Assembly: GCA_002713145.1 (NCBI GenBank)
Contig: PAVS01000014.1
Location: forward strand, 186,001 to 250,000
Reading direction: 5' to 3'
Length of the DNA stretch: 64,000 bases
DNA from: Halobacteriovoraceae bacterium
GTDB lineage: Bacteria > Bdellovibrionota > Bacteriovoracia > Bacteriovoracales > Bacteriovoracaceae
In this document: positions 55,218 through 63,936 of the stretch, piece after piece
Layout: each line of letters starts with the position of its first letter
Position numbering within the stretch: the stretch's first letter is position 1
The notes under the pieces: generated by a model
Told to the model about the DNA's origin: nothing
Database searches by the model: none
Seen by the model: only the letters and a program-made list of their open reading frames with translations
Translations under genes and position numbers: made by a program

Positions 55218-56405
55218 TTAAAATTGAGTGATCTTGATTTTATCACCCACAACTTGTTGTAATAACTTCTCTTGTTTCACTGAATGGACAAGTACAGTCC
55301 CATCTTCAAGCCGTCCTAGGGAGAGAGTCGCTAGTAAGCTTTGACACAAAAAATCTTGGGAGAAGCCGTTGGTTAAATTTCCTAGAGAGTAGAAAATGGG
55401 AACAATTCTTCGAGAATCTCTTTGAGTTTGATAGAGCTCAGTTGGTTGGATCACATGGGGGTGATGGCCAATGATGAGATCAATGCCAAGTTCAGCTAAA
55501 TGATGGGCCAATTCAATCTGGGTTTGTCTTGGGTAAAATTCGTGCTCCCAACCCCAATGAAGATGAGCAATTTTGAAATCCACATTTTCATTTTCAAGGA
55601 AAGAAATTTGCTTTTTGATTTGTTCCAGGTTGCAGTGCGCTGGGGGAGAATTGAGCTTGGTGTAATTGACGAGATATTTTTTATCTGCTGGTGGGTTGTG
55701 TCCATTCAGACCGAAGGTGTGACAGATGACACCTAAACGAAATCCAGCTTTTTCAATAATTGTTCCTTTTAAGGATTCTTCAGGTGTTCTGTTCAAACCG
55801 TTAGTTTGGATATTATTTTTTTTTAGTGTGAAAAGAGTTTGGTTAACACCTTCTTCTCCCAAATCAAAAGAATGATTGCAAGCAGAGGACATAAAAGTAA
55901 ATCCACCTCGGACAATATCGAATTCACTCTCAGTGAAGCTTAGGCGAGGAGCTCTCGTGAGACTAAAATTTAGATCATTTTCCCTCTGATCATCAATGCA
56001 GCACTCTAAATTGGCCATAGCTAAATCGTGTTCAAAAAGTTGTTCAAATATATCAGCATAGAGAGTCTCTCTGGAATTAATAAGGTAAGGGTGGTTGAGT
56101 AGATCACCCACAGCACTAAGAGTTAATAGCTGGGGGGATTGCACATCAGAGAGCTTTTTAAGTGAGTTCATTTCAAGCCAATCAAAAGTCATGAAATCGT
56201 AATCTGGATAATGGACGGGATGCTTTATTTTATAAAGCCAATAAACTTTATCTAAGAACGTCATGGATTCGATGTCACCGCTGGCCACTAGTCTTGGTTT
56301 CTTCCAAAGTCCAAATGCTTGAGCAAGCCACAAAAGAGGATAAATTCTCAGTTTATTAAAGAGATCTATGTGAAAAACATCAAGCGGGTTTTTTGGTAAA
56401 ATCAT
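55218..56405 (-). CDS. CapA family protein (poly-gamma-glutamate synthesis-type phosphoesterase fold)
   Basis: A 395-residue protein with a metallo-phosphoesterase core: SAVGDLLNHPYLI (about 105-117), then DLAMANLECCIDD, FTFMSSACNHSFDLGEEGVNQTL, and IAHLHWGWEHEFYP, IIGHHPHVIQP and YSLGNLTNG. These are the PGA_cap motifs. No signal peptide is visible; a hydrophobic patch near 20-30 may associate with the membrane. Role in capsule or envelope polymer is inferred. Confidence 0.85.
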   Translation of the reverse strand: MILPKNPLDVFHIDLFNKLRIYPLLWLAQAFGLWKKPRLVASGDIESMTFLDKVYWLYKIKHPVHYPDYDFMTFDWLEMNSLKKLSDVQSPQLLTLSAVGDLLNHPYLINSRETLYADIFEQLFEHDLAMANLECCIDDQRENDLNFSLTRAPRLSFTESEFDIVRGGFTFMSSACNHSFDLGEEGVNQTLFTLKKNNIQTNGLNRTPEESLKGTIIEKAGFRLGVICHTFGLNGHNPPADKKYLVNYTKLNSPPAHCNLEQIKKQISFLENENVDFKIAHLHWGWEHEFYPRQTQIELAHHLAELGIDLIIGHHPHVIQPTELYQTQRDSRRIVPIFYSLGNLTNGFSQDFLCQSLLATLSLGRLEDGTVLVHSVKQEKLLQQVVGDKIKITQF

Positions 56406-56412
56406 AATTGAT

Positions 56413-57201
56413 TTATTTTTTAGCAGAGCAGAAAAATTTTGTAAAAACCAGAGTCGAAGAGGGGCGGTTCATTTCACTGAGATAGAGTTCCTCTAATCTG
56501 GTTGCTTTTTTTTCTGAACTTAAAACATCACATAAAAAAGGATGCATAGACTTAAATCTTAGTTTCGTATTTTCAAACTCTTCTTTTAAAATGGTACCGT
56601 TACAGCAAATTTGATCTGCACTCCAGGAGATCTCTTTAAGCCCCACTTGTTCTAAATAAGCTGGAACCTTTCGTCCTACATTTAAATCAAAGGGCGCCAG
56701 GCTCTTAAGTTCTGCTATGAGTTCATTCAGTTCTTGATGAGAGGTATAAAGATTAAAAAAGACTCCATCAAGTTCGATAATGGATAGAGTCCCGCCTTTT
56801 TGCAAATATTGAGAGAGGTTTTCTATGGCTTTTCTAGCATCATTAGTGTGCTCAATAACATATCGCGATATAATATGGTCAAATTTCCCAGTGGTTTGAG
56901 CGAGTTGCAATATATCATCTTGATAGAAATGAATATGATTCTTCTGATGGGGAGTAACAAGGGTTTTGGCTTGGGCAACTCTGATATCGGAATAATCAAA
57001 GGCATCTATGGATGCGATAGGATAGTTATTTGAAATATGTCTAGATAACACACCTGTTCCGCACCCCGCATCTAGGACTCGTCCAGTGAACTGGACTCCT
57101 AAGGCGGCTAGTTCACTCGTTAAATTGTATGTTTTATCCAATACTTGTTGCTCTAAACGGCTAGCTTCGATAGTATTTTCCATACTGTACTTCAATGACA
57201 A
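56413..57201 (-). CDS. class I SAM-dependent methyltransferase
   Basis: A 262-residue cytosolic methyltransferase. SAM motif I VLDAGCGTGVLSRHI (about 44-58), then DAFDYSDIRVAQAK and FDHIISRYVIEHTNDARKAIENL are typical. The C-terminal part has no transmembrane region. It ends 7 bases before capA and is probably co-transcribed; substrate unknown. Confidence 0.85.
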   Translation of the reverse strand: MSLKYSMENTIEASRLEQQVLDKTYNLTSELAALGVQFTGRVLDAGCGTGVLSRHISNNYPIASIDAFDYSDIRVAQAKTLVTPHQKNHIHFYQDDILQLAQTTGKFDHIISRYVIEHTNDARKAIENLSQYLQKGGTLSIIELDGVFFNLYTSHQELNELIAELKSLAPFDLNVGRKVPAYLEQVGLKEISWSADQICCNGTILKEEFENTKLRFKSMHPFLCDVLSSEKKATRLEELYLSEMNRPSSTLVFTKFFCSAKK

Positions 57202-57291
57202 CCTCTCATGTTGATAAGATATTCCGAAAAGAATTTATTATCGGTATTATGTATGAGAACTTTAAAAACACAAATATGAATCAGGGAATAA

Positions 57292-58098
57292 ATGAAATAT
57301 ATTTACTTTCACGGTGGACCAGGCTTTAACGCTAACCCAGAAAGATATACCTTTCAAAAATGGATGGCCCAAAAGGGTTGTGAAGTCATTCTGTGGGAAG
57401 AACCTTCACTGAAAAGGCCCTCTGGACCAAAATATATCTCCGGCTCACAATGTTTTGAAAACTATCAATTCACGCTGAAAAAGTTTTTTAACACTGTCCA
57501 AGAGCAACATCCCAATGAGAAATTCGAACTCATCGGTTTTTCATTTGGGGCCTATGCCGCTACTTATATTTTTAGGAATTTTCCTCATGCGATAAACAAA
57601 ATTCATCTGATCTCACCATGCTTTAACTTCGAAGCTGTAGATAGAAATTTATTGAATATTGGTTTGGATGAACTCGAGCAATCAGGAAAAGTGGAGTTTA
57701 TCCCACTGCTTAAAAATGTAGACGAAGGCTCTCTGGGGAAGCTGACCCCAGAACTTGAAAAAGCTTTTGGGATCATTTTAAGTGAAACGAATTTTCTGAA
57801 CCACTACTGGCGCAATCACCAAGCTAAGGATCACTTTTTGCAATACTACAGTGGTGATGAATATGAGTTTGACTTCACCTCATTTTTAGAAATGAGAAAA
57901 ACAATGGATATAAATCTAGAAAAAATCACTGATATCCCTTTGCATATTTATGTAGGGAAGTATGAAAAGGTGATAGATGTAGGGCATGAGGTGAGTATGA
58001 TCAAAACTCAAGTGCAGGATCCACATATTCATACATTGAGTGAATCTGCTCATTATCCTCATATAGAAGAGTTCGAAAAATTCTATAATCTTCTTTGA
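57292..58098 (+). CDS. alpha/beta hydrolase
   Basis: A 268-residue hydrolase. The N-terminal HGGPG (7-11) is the oxyanion motif of proline iminopeptidases and related esterases, and the elbow is GFSFGA with Ser84. A candidate His is in ESAHYPHIEE near the end. No signal peptide. It is the last gene before the regulatory module; a peptide- or ester-hydrolase role is open, including signal turnover. Confidence 0.75.
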   Translation: MKYIYFHGGPGFNANPERYTFQKWMAQKGCEVILWEEPSLKRPSGPKYISGSQCFENYQFTLKKFFNTVQEQHPNEKFELIGFSFGAYAATYIFRNFPHAINKIHLISPCFNFEAVDRNLLNIGLDELEQSGKVEFIPLLKNVDEGSLGKLTPELEKAFGIILSETNFLNHYWRNHQAKDHFLQYYSGDEYEFDFTSFLEMRKTMDINLEKITDIPLHIYVGKYEKVIDVGHEVSMIKTQVQDPHIHTLSESAHYPHIEEFEKFYNLL

Positions 58099-58125
58099 GT
58101 TCTCACAGGTAGGTCTGTAAAAATT

Positions 58126-58196
58126 ATTATACATATTCTTCTTGGAATCGATGAGATTGTCTATTGATGAAAAATATTATACACTTAGAAATCGAT
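58126..58196 (+). repeat. paired direct repeats upstream of the XRE gene
   Basis: ATTATACA occurs at 58126-58133 and 58176-58183. Each is followed by AATCGAT (58146-58152 and 58190-58196), with 12 and 6 bases between. They lie 36-106 bases before the XRE start, a fitting place for operator sites. Confidence 0.4.
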
Positions 58197-58231
58197 TAAA
58201 CCTCTTATCTTGTGCATGGAGTAGATAATAA

Positions 58232-59038
58232 ATGGGATCAAGTGATAATAACGTAAGACAAAAGACCGCGAAACTTATTAGGGCCGGTCGTAAATTAAGA
58301 AAATTTAAACAAGCTGAAATGGCGTCACAGTTGGGCATAACCCAAAGTATGATCTCCAAATTAGAAAGTGGAATTCTAGCACCCGATGCGGGACTCTGGT
58401 ATGAGTTTTGTCAAATGATGGATATTAATGCGGATTTAACTTATAATTCAGGCTTAATTTTTACCGCCACGCCTAAAGAGAAACTGGATTCACAGATTTT
58501 TAAACTTGGTAAAGTTAAGTCTGAGACTATGATTAAGGTTAAAGAATGCATCCCTTTCATTAGGTCGATTGAAGAGCTTAATTTTCAACATGACTTCCAG
58601 GCTTATCTTAAAGAAAATAAGATTGATGCAGATGTTTTTGTGGTCCCAAATTACGAAGTCCCTTTAAATCTTCTAGGAATTATTTTTGACTTTCTTACAG
58701 ATAAAATATCTGAGAGTAAGGCTTTTGGTCTCGTGGCAGGGAATTTCGTAGAAGGGTACGGAATCCTTACTAAGAATGCTGACAGCTCTGTTGATAAGTT
58801 ACTACAAAACCTTAAGAGTTTTGAAAATGTATTTGTGCTTAAAAATGGTAAGGGTTGTATTGATGTGCAATTTGATAAAACTTTTAAATTTTCAATTGAT
58901 GATGAGAAGTTTTTAAAAGCCTATATCAAATATAAATCTGAGCAGTTAAAGCAATCTTGTAAAAGCATCTTTGAATACTCTCAAGCCAAAGTACATAAGA
59001 AAAACGATTTTCATTATTCCGTTGAATACACCGCATGA
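58232..59038 (+). CDS. XRE-family regulator with long C-terminal domain
   Basis: A 268-residue protein. A helix-turn-helix lies at 18-60 (LRKFKQAEMASQLGITQSMISKLESG), then about 200 residues with a mixed alpha/beta pattern (KVKECIPFIRSIEELNF, then EVPLNLLGIIFDFLTDKISESKAF) and a central VEGYG. The C-terminal part is not a known sensor domain by eye. It overlaps the next gene by 4 bases, giving coupled translation. Together they start a four-gene module with a GNAT and a kinase. It is likely a regulator of this module. Confidence 0.75.
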   Translation: MGSSDNNVRQKTAKLIRAGRKLRKFKQAEMASQLGITQSMISKLESGILAPDAGLWYEFCQMMDINADLTYNSGLIFTATPKEKLDSQIFKLGKVKSETMIKVKECIPFIRSIEELNFQHDFQAYLKENKIDADVFVVPNYEVPLNLLGIIFDFLTDKISESKAFGLVAGNFVEGYGILTKNADSSVDKLLQNLKSFENVFVLKNGKGCIDVQFDKTFKFSIDDEKFLKAYIKYKSEQLKQSCKSIFEYSQAKVHKKNDFHYSVEYTA

Positions 59039-59886
59039 GTATAAAACAGACATTCTGGCAAAATATTGAACTCATTCAAAAGTCTTTAGTTCTCAATGAG
59101 TTTGTTGTTGCTGATATGTTTGAATTAAAAACCGAAGAGTTTAAACAACTAAGAACAACACTTGTCATCCCTAATATCAATAATGTGAATATGTTCACCA
59201 GCAATTTAGGGATCACAATTGACCAGCTTTTTCAGCGAGACCAACTGGATCTGGGACAGTTACGTAATAAGTTTTATGGCTTGATCTATACTCTTCCAGC
59301 GAAATACGATTATGGTAAACTCAGTAAAAGTCGAACCATTATCAATTGCCTTGATTTTATTGAAAAGAAGTATGGTCTTGAGTTTAAGCAAAGTATCTTG
59401 AATATGCTTCAAATAGACCCTCGATTTTTTGATTCGCCTCTCAGAACAATGAATATTAATGTCATCACAGATCTTTGTAATATTTTAAGCGAAGTGGGAC
59501 TAGATTATGAAGAGCTAAAAAAGCTCGGCCGGCATTCTTATGAGGCCAATAAAGAGACAGAGTTTGGGCAATTATTGAGTCAATACAATAATGTTCCAGA
59601 GCTCTTAGAAGTTCTTTGTGGTCACTTAAGCCTGCATTTCGATAGAAATTTTGAGTATGACTTAATCAACTGTTCTGAACATCAAGCAACAATTCATTGT
59701 TACGTCACCGAAGAAGTCAAAGATCTCATGAAAGTAAATAAGGTTGGTAATGAGAACATTTGCGCGACAAAGCTCGGAGTCTTTGAGTCCTTTCCTAAAT
59801 ATTTGGGCCTGGATTTTGCTGAAGCCAAAAAAACAAAATCTCTCTACCAAGGTGACTCAGTTAATGAGTACATTCTAGAGTTTTAA
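59035..59886 (+). CDS. partner protein with possible small-molecule-binding C-terminus
   Basis: A 283-residue cytosolic protein. Its N-terminal segment (about 10-65: LNEFVVADMFELKTEEFKQL, then NNVNMFTSNLGITIDQLFQ) has an XRE-like helix pattern but an unclear HTH. The C-terminal part (LLEVLCGHLSLHFDRNFEYDLINC, then YLGLDFAEAKKTKSLYQGDSVNEYILEF) has the end spacing of V4R-type ligand-binding domains, a weak resemblance. It overlaps the XRE gene. Likely sensor or co-regulator in the module. Confidence 0.55.
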   Translation: MSIKQTFWQNIELIQKSLVLNEFVVADMFELKTEEFKQLRTTLVIPNINNVNMFTSNLGITIDQLFQRDQLDLGQLRNKFYGLIYTLPAKYDYGKLSKSRTIINCLDFIEKKYGLEFKQSILNMLQIDPRFFDSPLRTMNINVITDLCNILSEVGLDYEELKKLGRHSYEANKETEFGQLLSQYNNVPELLEVLCGHLSLHFDRNFEYDLINCSEHQATIHCYVTEEVKDLMKVNKVGNENICATKLGVFESFPKYLGLDFAEAKKTKSLYQGDSVNEYILEF

Positions 59887-59986
59887 TCTTATAAGCTACC
59901 GTTAACCTTCAGATCTCTAAAGAAATATCAAAAATATCATAAATTCCAATGGGAATCACCCGAGAAGGTTGAGCAGCGGGGGGATT

Positions 59987-60730
59987 ATGAGAGATTCTAT
60001 TGAAGATTATCAAATAGTTATTATAGAGAATTTAAAATTTCATTGGCATGATCCTGATATAAGACAACTTTATGGCGATCTCATGCAAATTAAAATTGAT
60101 GGCTACGGTAAAACATACGGCGATAACGTCATTTCAGCGGATAAAGCTGACTTCTTTGGCACTCATTTGATGGTGTGTAAAAAGGGGATAAGGCTTAAAC
60201 CGGTGCTGGGTTATAAGTCAGTCACGACTAAACAATGTCTAGACTTTCACTTGAAATTTCCTGGACTTAAATTGGTTGAATCGGATGCATCCAAAGTATG
60301 CGTGAAGGCCTTTGAAAAGATCTTGGCCAACGCTGCCAAAGGGGGGAGAGAAATCTCCTTTGATTACTCCTGGGCACAAGATCCGAATATTAGAAATATT
60401 AGAACTCCAGAAGTTGTACAGTTCTTTCGAGACATCACTATGGGGTTAGGGGTGCTTCATCATCAAGAGTTTCAAATAGATGAGATGATGACCTGTGGAG
60501 TGATTAAGGTTAAGACAGATTTATTCTTTGAGAAAATGGGTCTTAGAAAAGTTTCCTTTGATTCAAAGTTTAAGCAAAAAGATTTGAATGGAGATGAGGT
60601 TCATATCTTTCATACCGATCAATTTTCTGACTATGCTTACCAAGTCGCTGAAAAATACCGGAAACTTTGGGACGGCAAGATTGTCATAGGTAGCCAAGTG
60701 AATCGAGGTATAATAAAAAAAGTTGCATAA
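59987..60730 (+). CDS. GNAT-fold N-acyl amino acid / autoinducer synthase-like protein
   Basis: A 247-residue cytosolic protein. The region YGDLMQIKIDGYGKTYGDNVISADKADFFGTHLMVC (about 20-58) has the 'EGY..Y ... D ... D..S..HLLV' pattern seen at the start of N-acyl amino acid synthases (FeeM-like) and acyl-homoserine lactone synthases, both GNAT relatives that use acyl-ACP. A substrate-site Arg and a second acyl-binding half follow (ITMGLGVLHHQEFQIDEMMTCGVIKVKTDLFFEKMG). ATG 59987, with a GGGGGG site; a TTG 18 bases earlier is an alternative. Product unknown. Confidence 0.6.
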   Translation: MRDSIEDYQIVIIENLKFHWHDPDIRQLYGDLMQIKIDGYGKTYGDNVISADKADFFGTHLMVCKKGIRLKPVLGYKSVTTKQCLDFHLKFPGLKLVESDASKVCVKAFEKILANAAKGGREISFDYSWAQDPNIRNIRTPEVVQFFRDITMGLGVLHHQEFQIDEMMTCGVIKVKTDLFFEKMGLRKVSFDSKFKQKDLNGDEVHIFHTDQFSDYAYQVAEKYRKLWDGKIVIGSQVNRGIIKKVA

Positions 60731-60778
60731 TCGTTGTTTCATGGTATTCCTTGTGGAATAATTATGATTGGGGGATGA

Positions 60779-61405
60779 ATGGATAAATCTGAAAATAAGC
60801 ATATTTACTATTTTTTTCATGATGTTGTAAATTATCTTACTCCCTTTATGGCAAGTTTTACCTTCTTAGAGAAAGCTCATTTGGGTGAAGTTGATCATTC
60901 AAAAAAAGATTTTTACCTTAATCTAGGTAAAAGAAGTTTAAATGACCTCAATAATTTGTGTCATATGTATCGACTGCTTCTTATTGATGACTACAGACTT
61001 AATAAAGAAGAAGTTTTTCTGGACGAGATGATTGAGAATACGTTGGATACCTTGTCTTATAGCTTTGATGTGGAAAGAATTAATATCAGTAATTTACTTC
61101 CACTTGATTTCAAAGTCATTGCCGATAAAACCCTTCTTACTCAATGCTTTCTCAATATTCTTAAAAATGCTATAGAGCATCAAAAAAATTGTGAAAAGAA
61201 ATCAATCGAAATAAGTTATGAGTTTCAAAAAATCTGTATTAGCAATCCCATTGATAAATCTAACGATGAAGCAACTCGTAGAGGAATTGGAATGGAGTTA
61301 ATGCGAGATGCATTTAAAAGACTAGGTTTTAATATGAATTATATTAAGTCCGACTCTCAATTCAGAGTTGTGATCAGTACAGCTGAGCTAAAACTCGATA
61401 ACTAA
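60779..61405 (+). CDS. soluble minimal histidine kinase
   Basis: A 208-residue kinase without membrane or sensor domains. His14 lies in FFHDVVNYLTPF, an H-box-like motif; a dimerisation helix follows; the ATPase domain (about 110-205) has N-box FLNILKNAIEH and G-box RRGIGMEL. It lies 48 bases after the GNAT gene, preceded by GGGGAT. No receiver gene is adjacent. It may phosphorylate a partner elsewhere, or act as an orphan output in signal sensing. Confidence 0.75.
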   Translation: MDKSENKHIYYFFHDVVNYLTPFMASFTFLEKAHLGEVDHSKKDFYLNLGKRSLNDLNNLCHMYRLLLIDDYRLNKEEVFLDEMIENTLDTLSYSFDVERINISNLLPLDFKVIADKTLLTQCFLNILKNAIEHQKNCEKKSIEISYEFQKICISNPIDKSNDEATRRGIGMELMRDAFKRLGFNMNYIKSDSQFRVVISTAELKLDN

Positions 61406-61492
61406 AATCTATCGCTCTATTTACATTTAATATTTAAAATCTAAAAGAAACTTCCGTATGATAAGTATAAATTAAATATATGGGAGGTCATG

Positions 61493-61807
61493 ATGTTACA
61501 AGAATTAGAAGCTGATAATTTACAAGAAATTGTTGAACAAAACCCAAATGTGATTGTTCAGTATGGTGCTTCGTGGTGCGGCGTGTGTAAGATTATTAAA
61601 CCAAAGTTTACTAAACTTTCAGATGAGCACACAGATGTAAAATTTATTTACGTGGATGCAGAGAAGTTTCCAAAGTCGAGAGAACTGGCCAATGTAAGTA
61701 ATTTGCCTACCTTTGCCGGCTTTGCCAATGGAAAATTAGTCAAGCAAGCCATGGGGAGTAATGAATCAGCAATCAAGGGAGTCTTAGATGAGATTGCCGC
61801 TCATTAA
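61493..61807 (+). CDS. thioredoxin
   Basis: A 104-residue cytosolic thioredoxin with WCGVCK (about 25-30; canonical is WCGPCK), and NLPTFAGFANGK with the cis-Pro loop. The second ATG (61493) is chosen, since GGAGG lies 5 bases upstream. It probably serves peroxiredoxins and the DsbD-type protein. Overlaps the next gene by 20 bases. Confidence 0.92.
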   Translation: MLQELEADNLQEIVEQNPNVIVQYGASWCGVCKIIKPKFTKLSDEHTDVKFIYVDAEKFPKSRELANVSNLPTFAGFANGKLVKQAMGSNESAIKGVLDEIAAH

Positions 61808-62045
61808 ATCTGTTGGAGAGTTTATTGCTCAAAATGATGAAGACTATGTCATTGAAGCCATTGAACTACTGGAGCATATCGCTCAAGGCAGTGGTATTAA
61901 GGATGAAGAACTTGAAGTTATTGGGGAATTGCTCTCAAATTTCTATGGCAGCCTTGAGGTGCATAAGGATGTAAAATCAGGCACTTCGCAAAAAGATGCT
62001 CTCAATAATTTCATGAAAAGAGTTATGGGTTCTATCGATAGATAA
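61788..62045 (+). CDS. small hypothetical protein coupled to thioredoxin
   Basis: An 85-residue acidic helical protein (EFIAQNDEDYVIEAIELLEHIAQG), no cysteines and no signal peptide. It starts inside the thioredoxin end with GGGAG 6 bases upstream, so production is coupled. Function unknown. Confidence 0.65.
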   Translation: MRLPLIKSVGEFIAQNDEDYVIEAIELLEHIAQGSGIKDEELEVIGELLSNFYGSLEVHKDVKSGTSQKDALNNFMKRVMGSIDR

Positions 62046-62138
62046 AAACGAGTTGAAGCTTGTTAAGTTTATGTCAATTTAGAAGCTTGGACTTGATGTG
62101 CGTCAGGTTTACAAGCTAAAATAAGATAGGGGAAAAAT

Positions 62139-62639
62139 ATGAAATATTTTATTTTAGCTTTACTGATGTTTACATTTGCTGCTGCCAGTCAGGAAGTCGT
62201 TCAAAAGAGATTTTCAAAGCGCTTCATTCATTTAAAAATTATCCAAGTGGAGACGGATAGTTTTGAGACTTACAACTTAACCAATGAAAATTACATTGAT
62301 ATGAAGCTCGTGTGTCAGGGGAATAGAGTTTTTGATGATAATCCAACGGCCATGATTAAACTGAAGAATTTCTATGGAGAATGGGCAAGGGATTTTAAGA
62401 TTAAAAATAATCAAGTTTGCTTGGATATGGGACGTTTTATTGAAACGGCTAGAGTGGCAGTGGATGAAAGACGGCCTTTTGAGATTGTATTAGATCGAGA
62501 AAAATCTGAAGTGACAAAAATCATTTATCCCGATGTTGACCCCCTGGCCCTTGATGGAGATGTGAGAGATTTGTTTCCTAAGCAAAAAGGCAGCTATCAG
62601 CAGTTAAAACTTACAGATATAGATATTCAGCTCGATTAA
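62139..62639 (+). CDS. small secreted protein
   Basis: A 166-residue exported protein; signal peptide to AAAS (17). Mature part is basic and beta-rich with two cysteines (LVCQGNR, NNQVCLD) that could form one disulfide. Not recognised. The ribosome site GGGG precedes ATG by 7 bases. Confidence 0.65.
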   Translation: MKYFILALLMFTFAAASQEVVQKRFSKRFIHLKIIQVETDSFETYNLTNENYIDMKLVCQGNRVFDDNPTAMIKLKNFYGEWARDFKIKNNQVCLDMGRFIETARVAVDERRPFEIVLDREKSEVTKIIYPDVDPLALDGDVRDLFPKQKGSYQQLKLTDIDIQLD

Positions 62640-62678
62640 TAATTTTCGACTTGCAATTTATTCGCTATACTGAGCCCC

Positions 62679-63629
62679 ATGGGCGTTTATTCTAAGATCA
62701 CCATTGAAGATATCTCTGAGATTATAAGTTTTTATGATCTTTCTGCTCCCGTGCATTATGAAGAGACAGTAGAAGGTATTTCCAATTCAAACTTCAGTGT
62801 CTTATTGGCATCAGGCCAAAAAATACTTTTAAAAGTTTCCAACGATAAAAATATTGAACAACTTGAAAATGAACAAAGAATATTACATGTGCTTAAAAAG
62901 CATCATTATCCTTTTAGCCCCGGTGCTTTCCAGACCAAATTAGGAAAATTAGTCTATCAACATAAAGATTATTATGGAGTCATTTTTCCTTTTATCTCAG
63001 GAAGCCCTCCCGAGATTAACTGGGATGTGTGCTCACAGATTGGAAGGGCCTTAGCACAATTGCATATGCTAGATATCGACCGGGATGATCTAGAGTCTAT
63101 TAGGCCTTATGATCATGTGGGTTACGGGGGAATGAATATTTTTGAGTACACCACCCAACAGAATGCATGCTCTGACTTTGTTCTTATGTTTGATAAGATT
63201 TTTCCTCACAAACTACAAGATGTTCCCTACGATATTTTTCCTGCGGGTGTGATCCATGGCGATCTTTATTTTGATAACACTCTTTTTCTAGACGGCAAGC
63301 TCATGACCTTACTCGATTTTGAACAAGCGGGGAGGGGAAGATTTATACTCGATATTGGTATCGCCATCTCTGGAGGGTGTCTGAATGATCGGAAAGATAA
63401 TATTGATTTTAGTTTGGTGGAAAAATTTCTTGAAGGTTATGAACAGGTGAGATCTCTTACAACATTAGAAAAAGAGTATCTCAATACGGCCATACTGGTT
63501 GGTTTCTTCTCTATTAGTTTATGGCGAATTAAAAGATTTTATGAAGGTGATCTAGATCAAAGTAAAAAATATAATTATCGGGAACTCTTAGTCAGGGCGG
63601 ATAATTTTAATAAGGCACTCTCTGACTGA
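62679..63629 (+). CDS. aminoglycoside phosphotransferase-fold kinase (homoserine kinase ThrB-like)
   Basis: A 316-residue kinase-like enzyme with catalytic HGDLYFDNTLF (about 194-204) and metal-site DFEQAGRG, preceded by an N-lobe (LLASGQKILLKVSN). The ISNSNFSV-type start and LDIGIAISGGC match the homoserine kinase type II (ThrB) subgroup. Phosphorylation of homoserine in threonine synthesis is likely, though other amines are possible. Its stop lies inside a terminator-like hairpin. Confidence 0.78.
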   Translation: MGVYSKITIEDISEIISFYDLSAPVHYEETVEGISNSNFSVLLASGQKILLKVSNDKNIEQLENEQRILHVLKKHHYPFSPGAFQTKLGKLVYQHKDYYGVIFPFISGSPPEINWDVCSQIGRALAQLHMLDIDRDDLESIRPYDHVGYGGMNIFEYTTQQNACSDFVLMFDKIFPHKLQDVPYDIFPAGVIHGDLYFDNTLFLDGKLMTLLDFEQAGRGRFILDIGIAISGGCLNDRKDNIDFSLVEKFLEGYEQVRSLTTLEKEYLNTAILVGFFSISLWRIKRFYEGDLDQSKKYNYRELLVRADNFNKALSD

Positions 63630-63636
63630 GTGCCTT
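63612..63636. terminator. bidirectional hairpin between convergent genes
   Basis: AAGGCACTC (63612-63620) pairs with GAGTGCCTT (63628-63636), loop TCTGACT. It contains the kinase stop codon (63627-63629) and lies just before the end of the minus-strand 63649 gene. T-rich tracts are modest on both sides. Confidence 0.7.
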
Positions 63637-63648
63637 AATCGCATAAGA

Positions 63649-63876
63649 TTATTCTGCTTTTTCTTCTGTATTTTCTTCTGCTTCTGCAGGAGCTTCCTCT
63701 GCAGCAGGCTCTTCAGCTGGTGCTTTCGCTTCAGTCACTTTGATAAGCCCTTCGTTTAAAAGAATTTTAACTTTCTCATCTGCGTTGATCCATTTACCAC
63801 TTTTGTTTTTTACTCCAAAGCGACCAGATCTTTTTTTCATAATCTTGTAATCATCGGTTTGTTTCACGACTTCCAT
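63649..63876 (-). CDS. small conserved-type protein with acidic Ala/Glu tail
   Basis: A 75-residue soluble protein. The N-terminal part (VVKQTDDYKIMKKRSGRFGVKNKSGKWINADEKVKILLNEGLIKV) is a compact beta-rich unit met as short stand-alone proteins in Proteobacteria. The tail is Ala/Glu-rich (about 52-75). GAGG site 7 bases before ATG. Function unknown. Confidence 0.75.
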   Translation of the reverse strand: MEVVKQTDDYKIMKKRSGRFGVKNKSGKWINADEKVKILLNEGLIKVTEAKAPAEEPAAEEAPAEAEENTEEKAE

Positions 63877-63936
63877 AAGTCCTCCTATAAAGTTGAGGCC
63901 TTAATTTAGCTCTCGCAAGCTGGCATGTCCAGCTAA

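Noticed and set aside
59969..59986. TTG start at 59969 for the GNAT gene
   Set aside because: ATG at 59987 has a G-rich ribosome site directly upstream; the six added residues show no feature.
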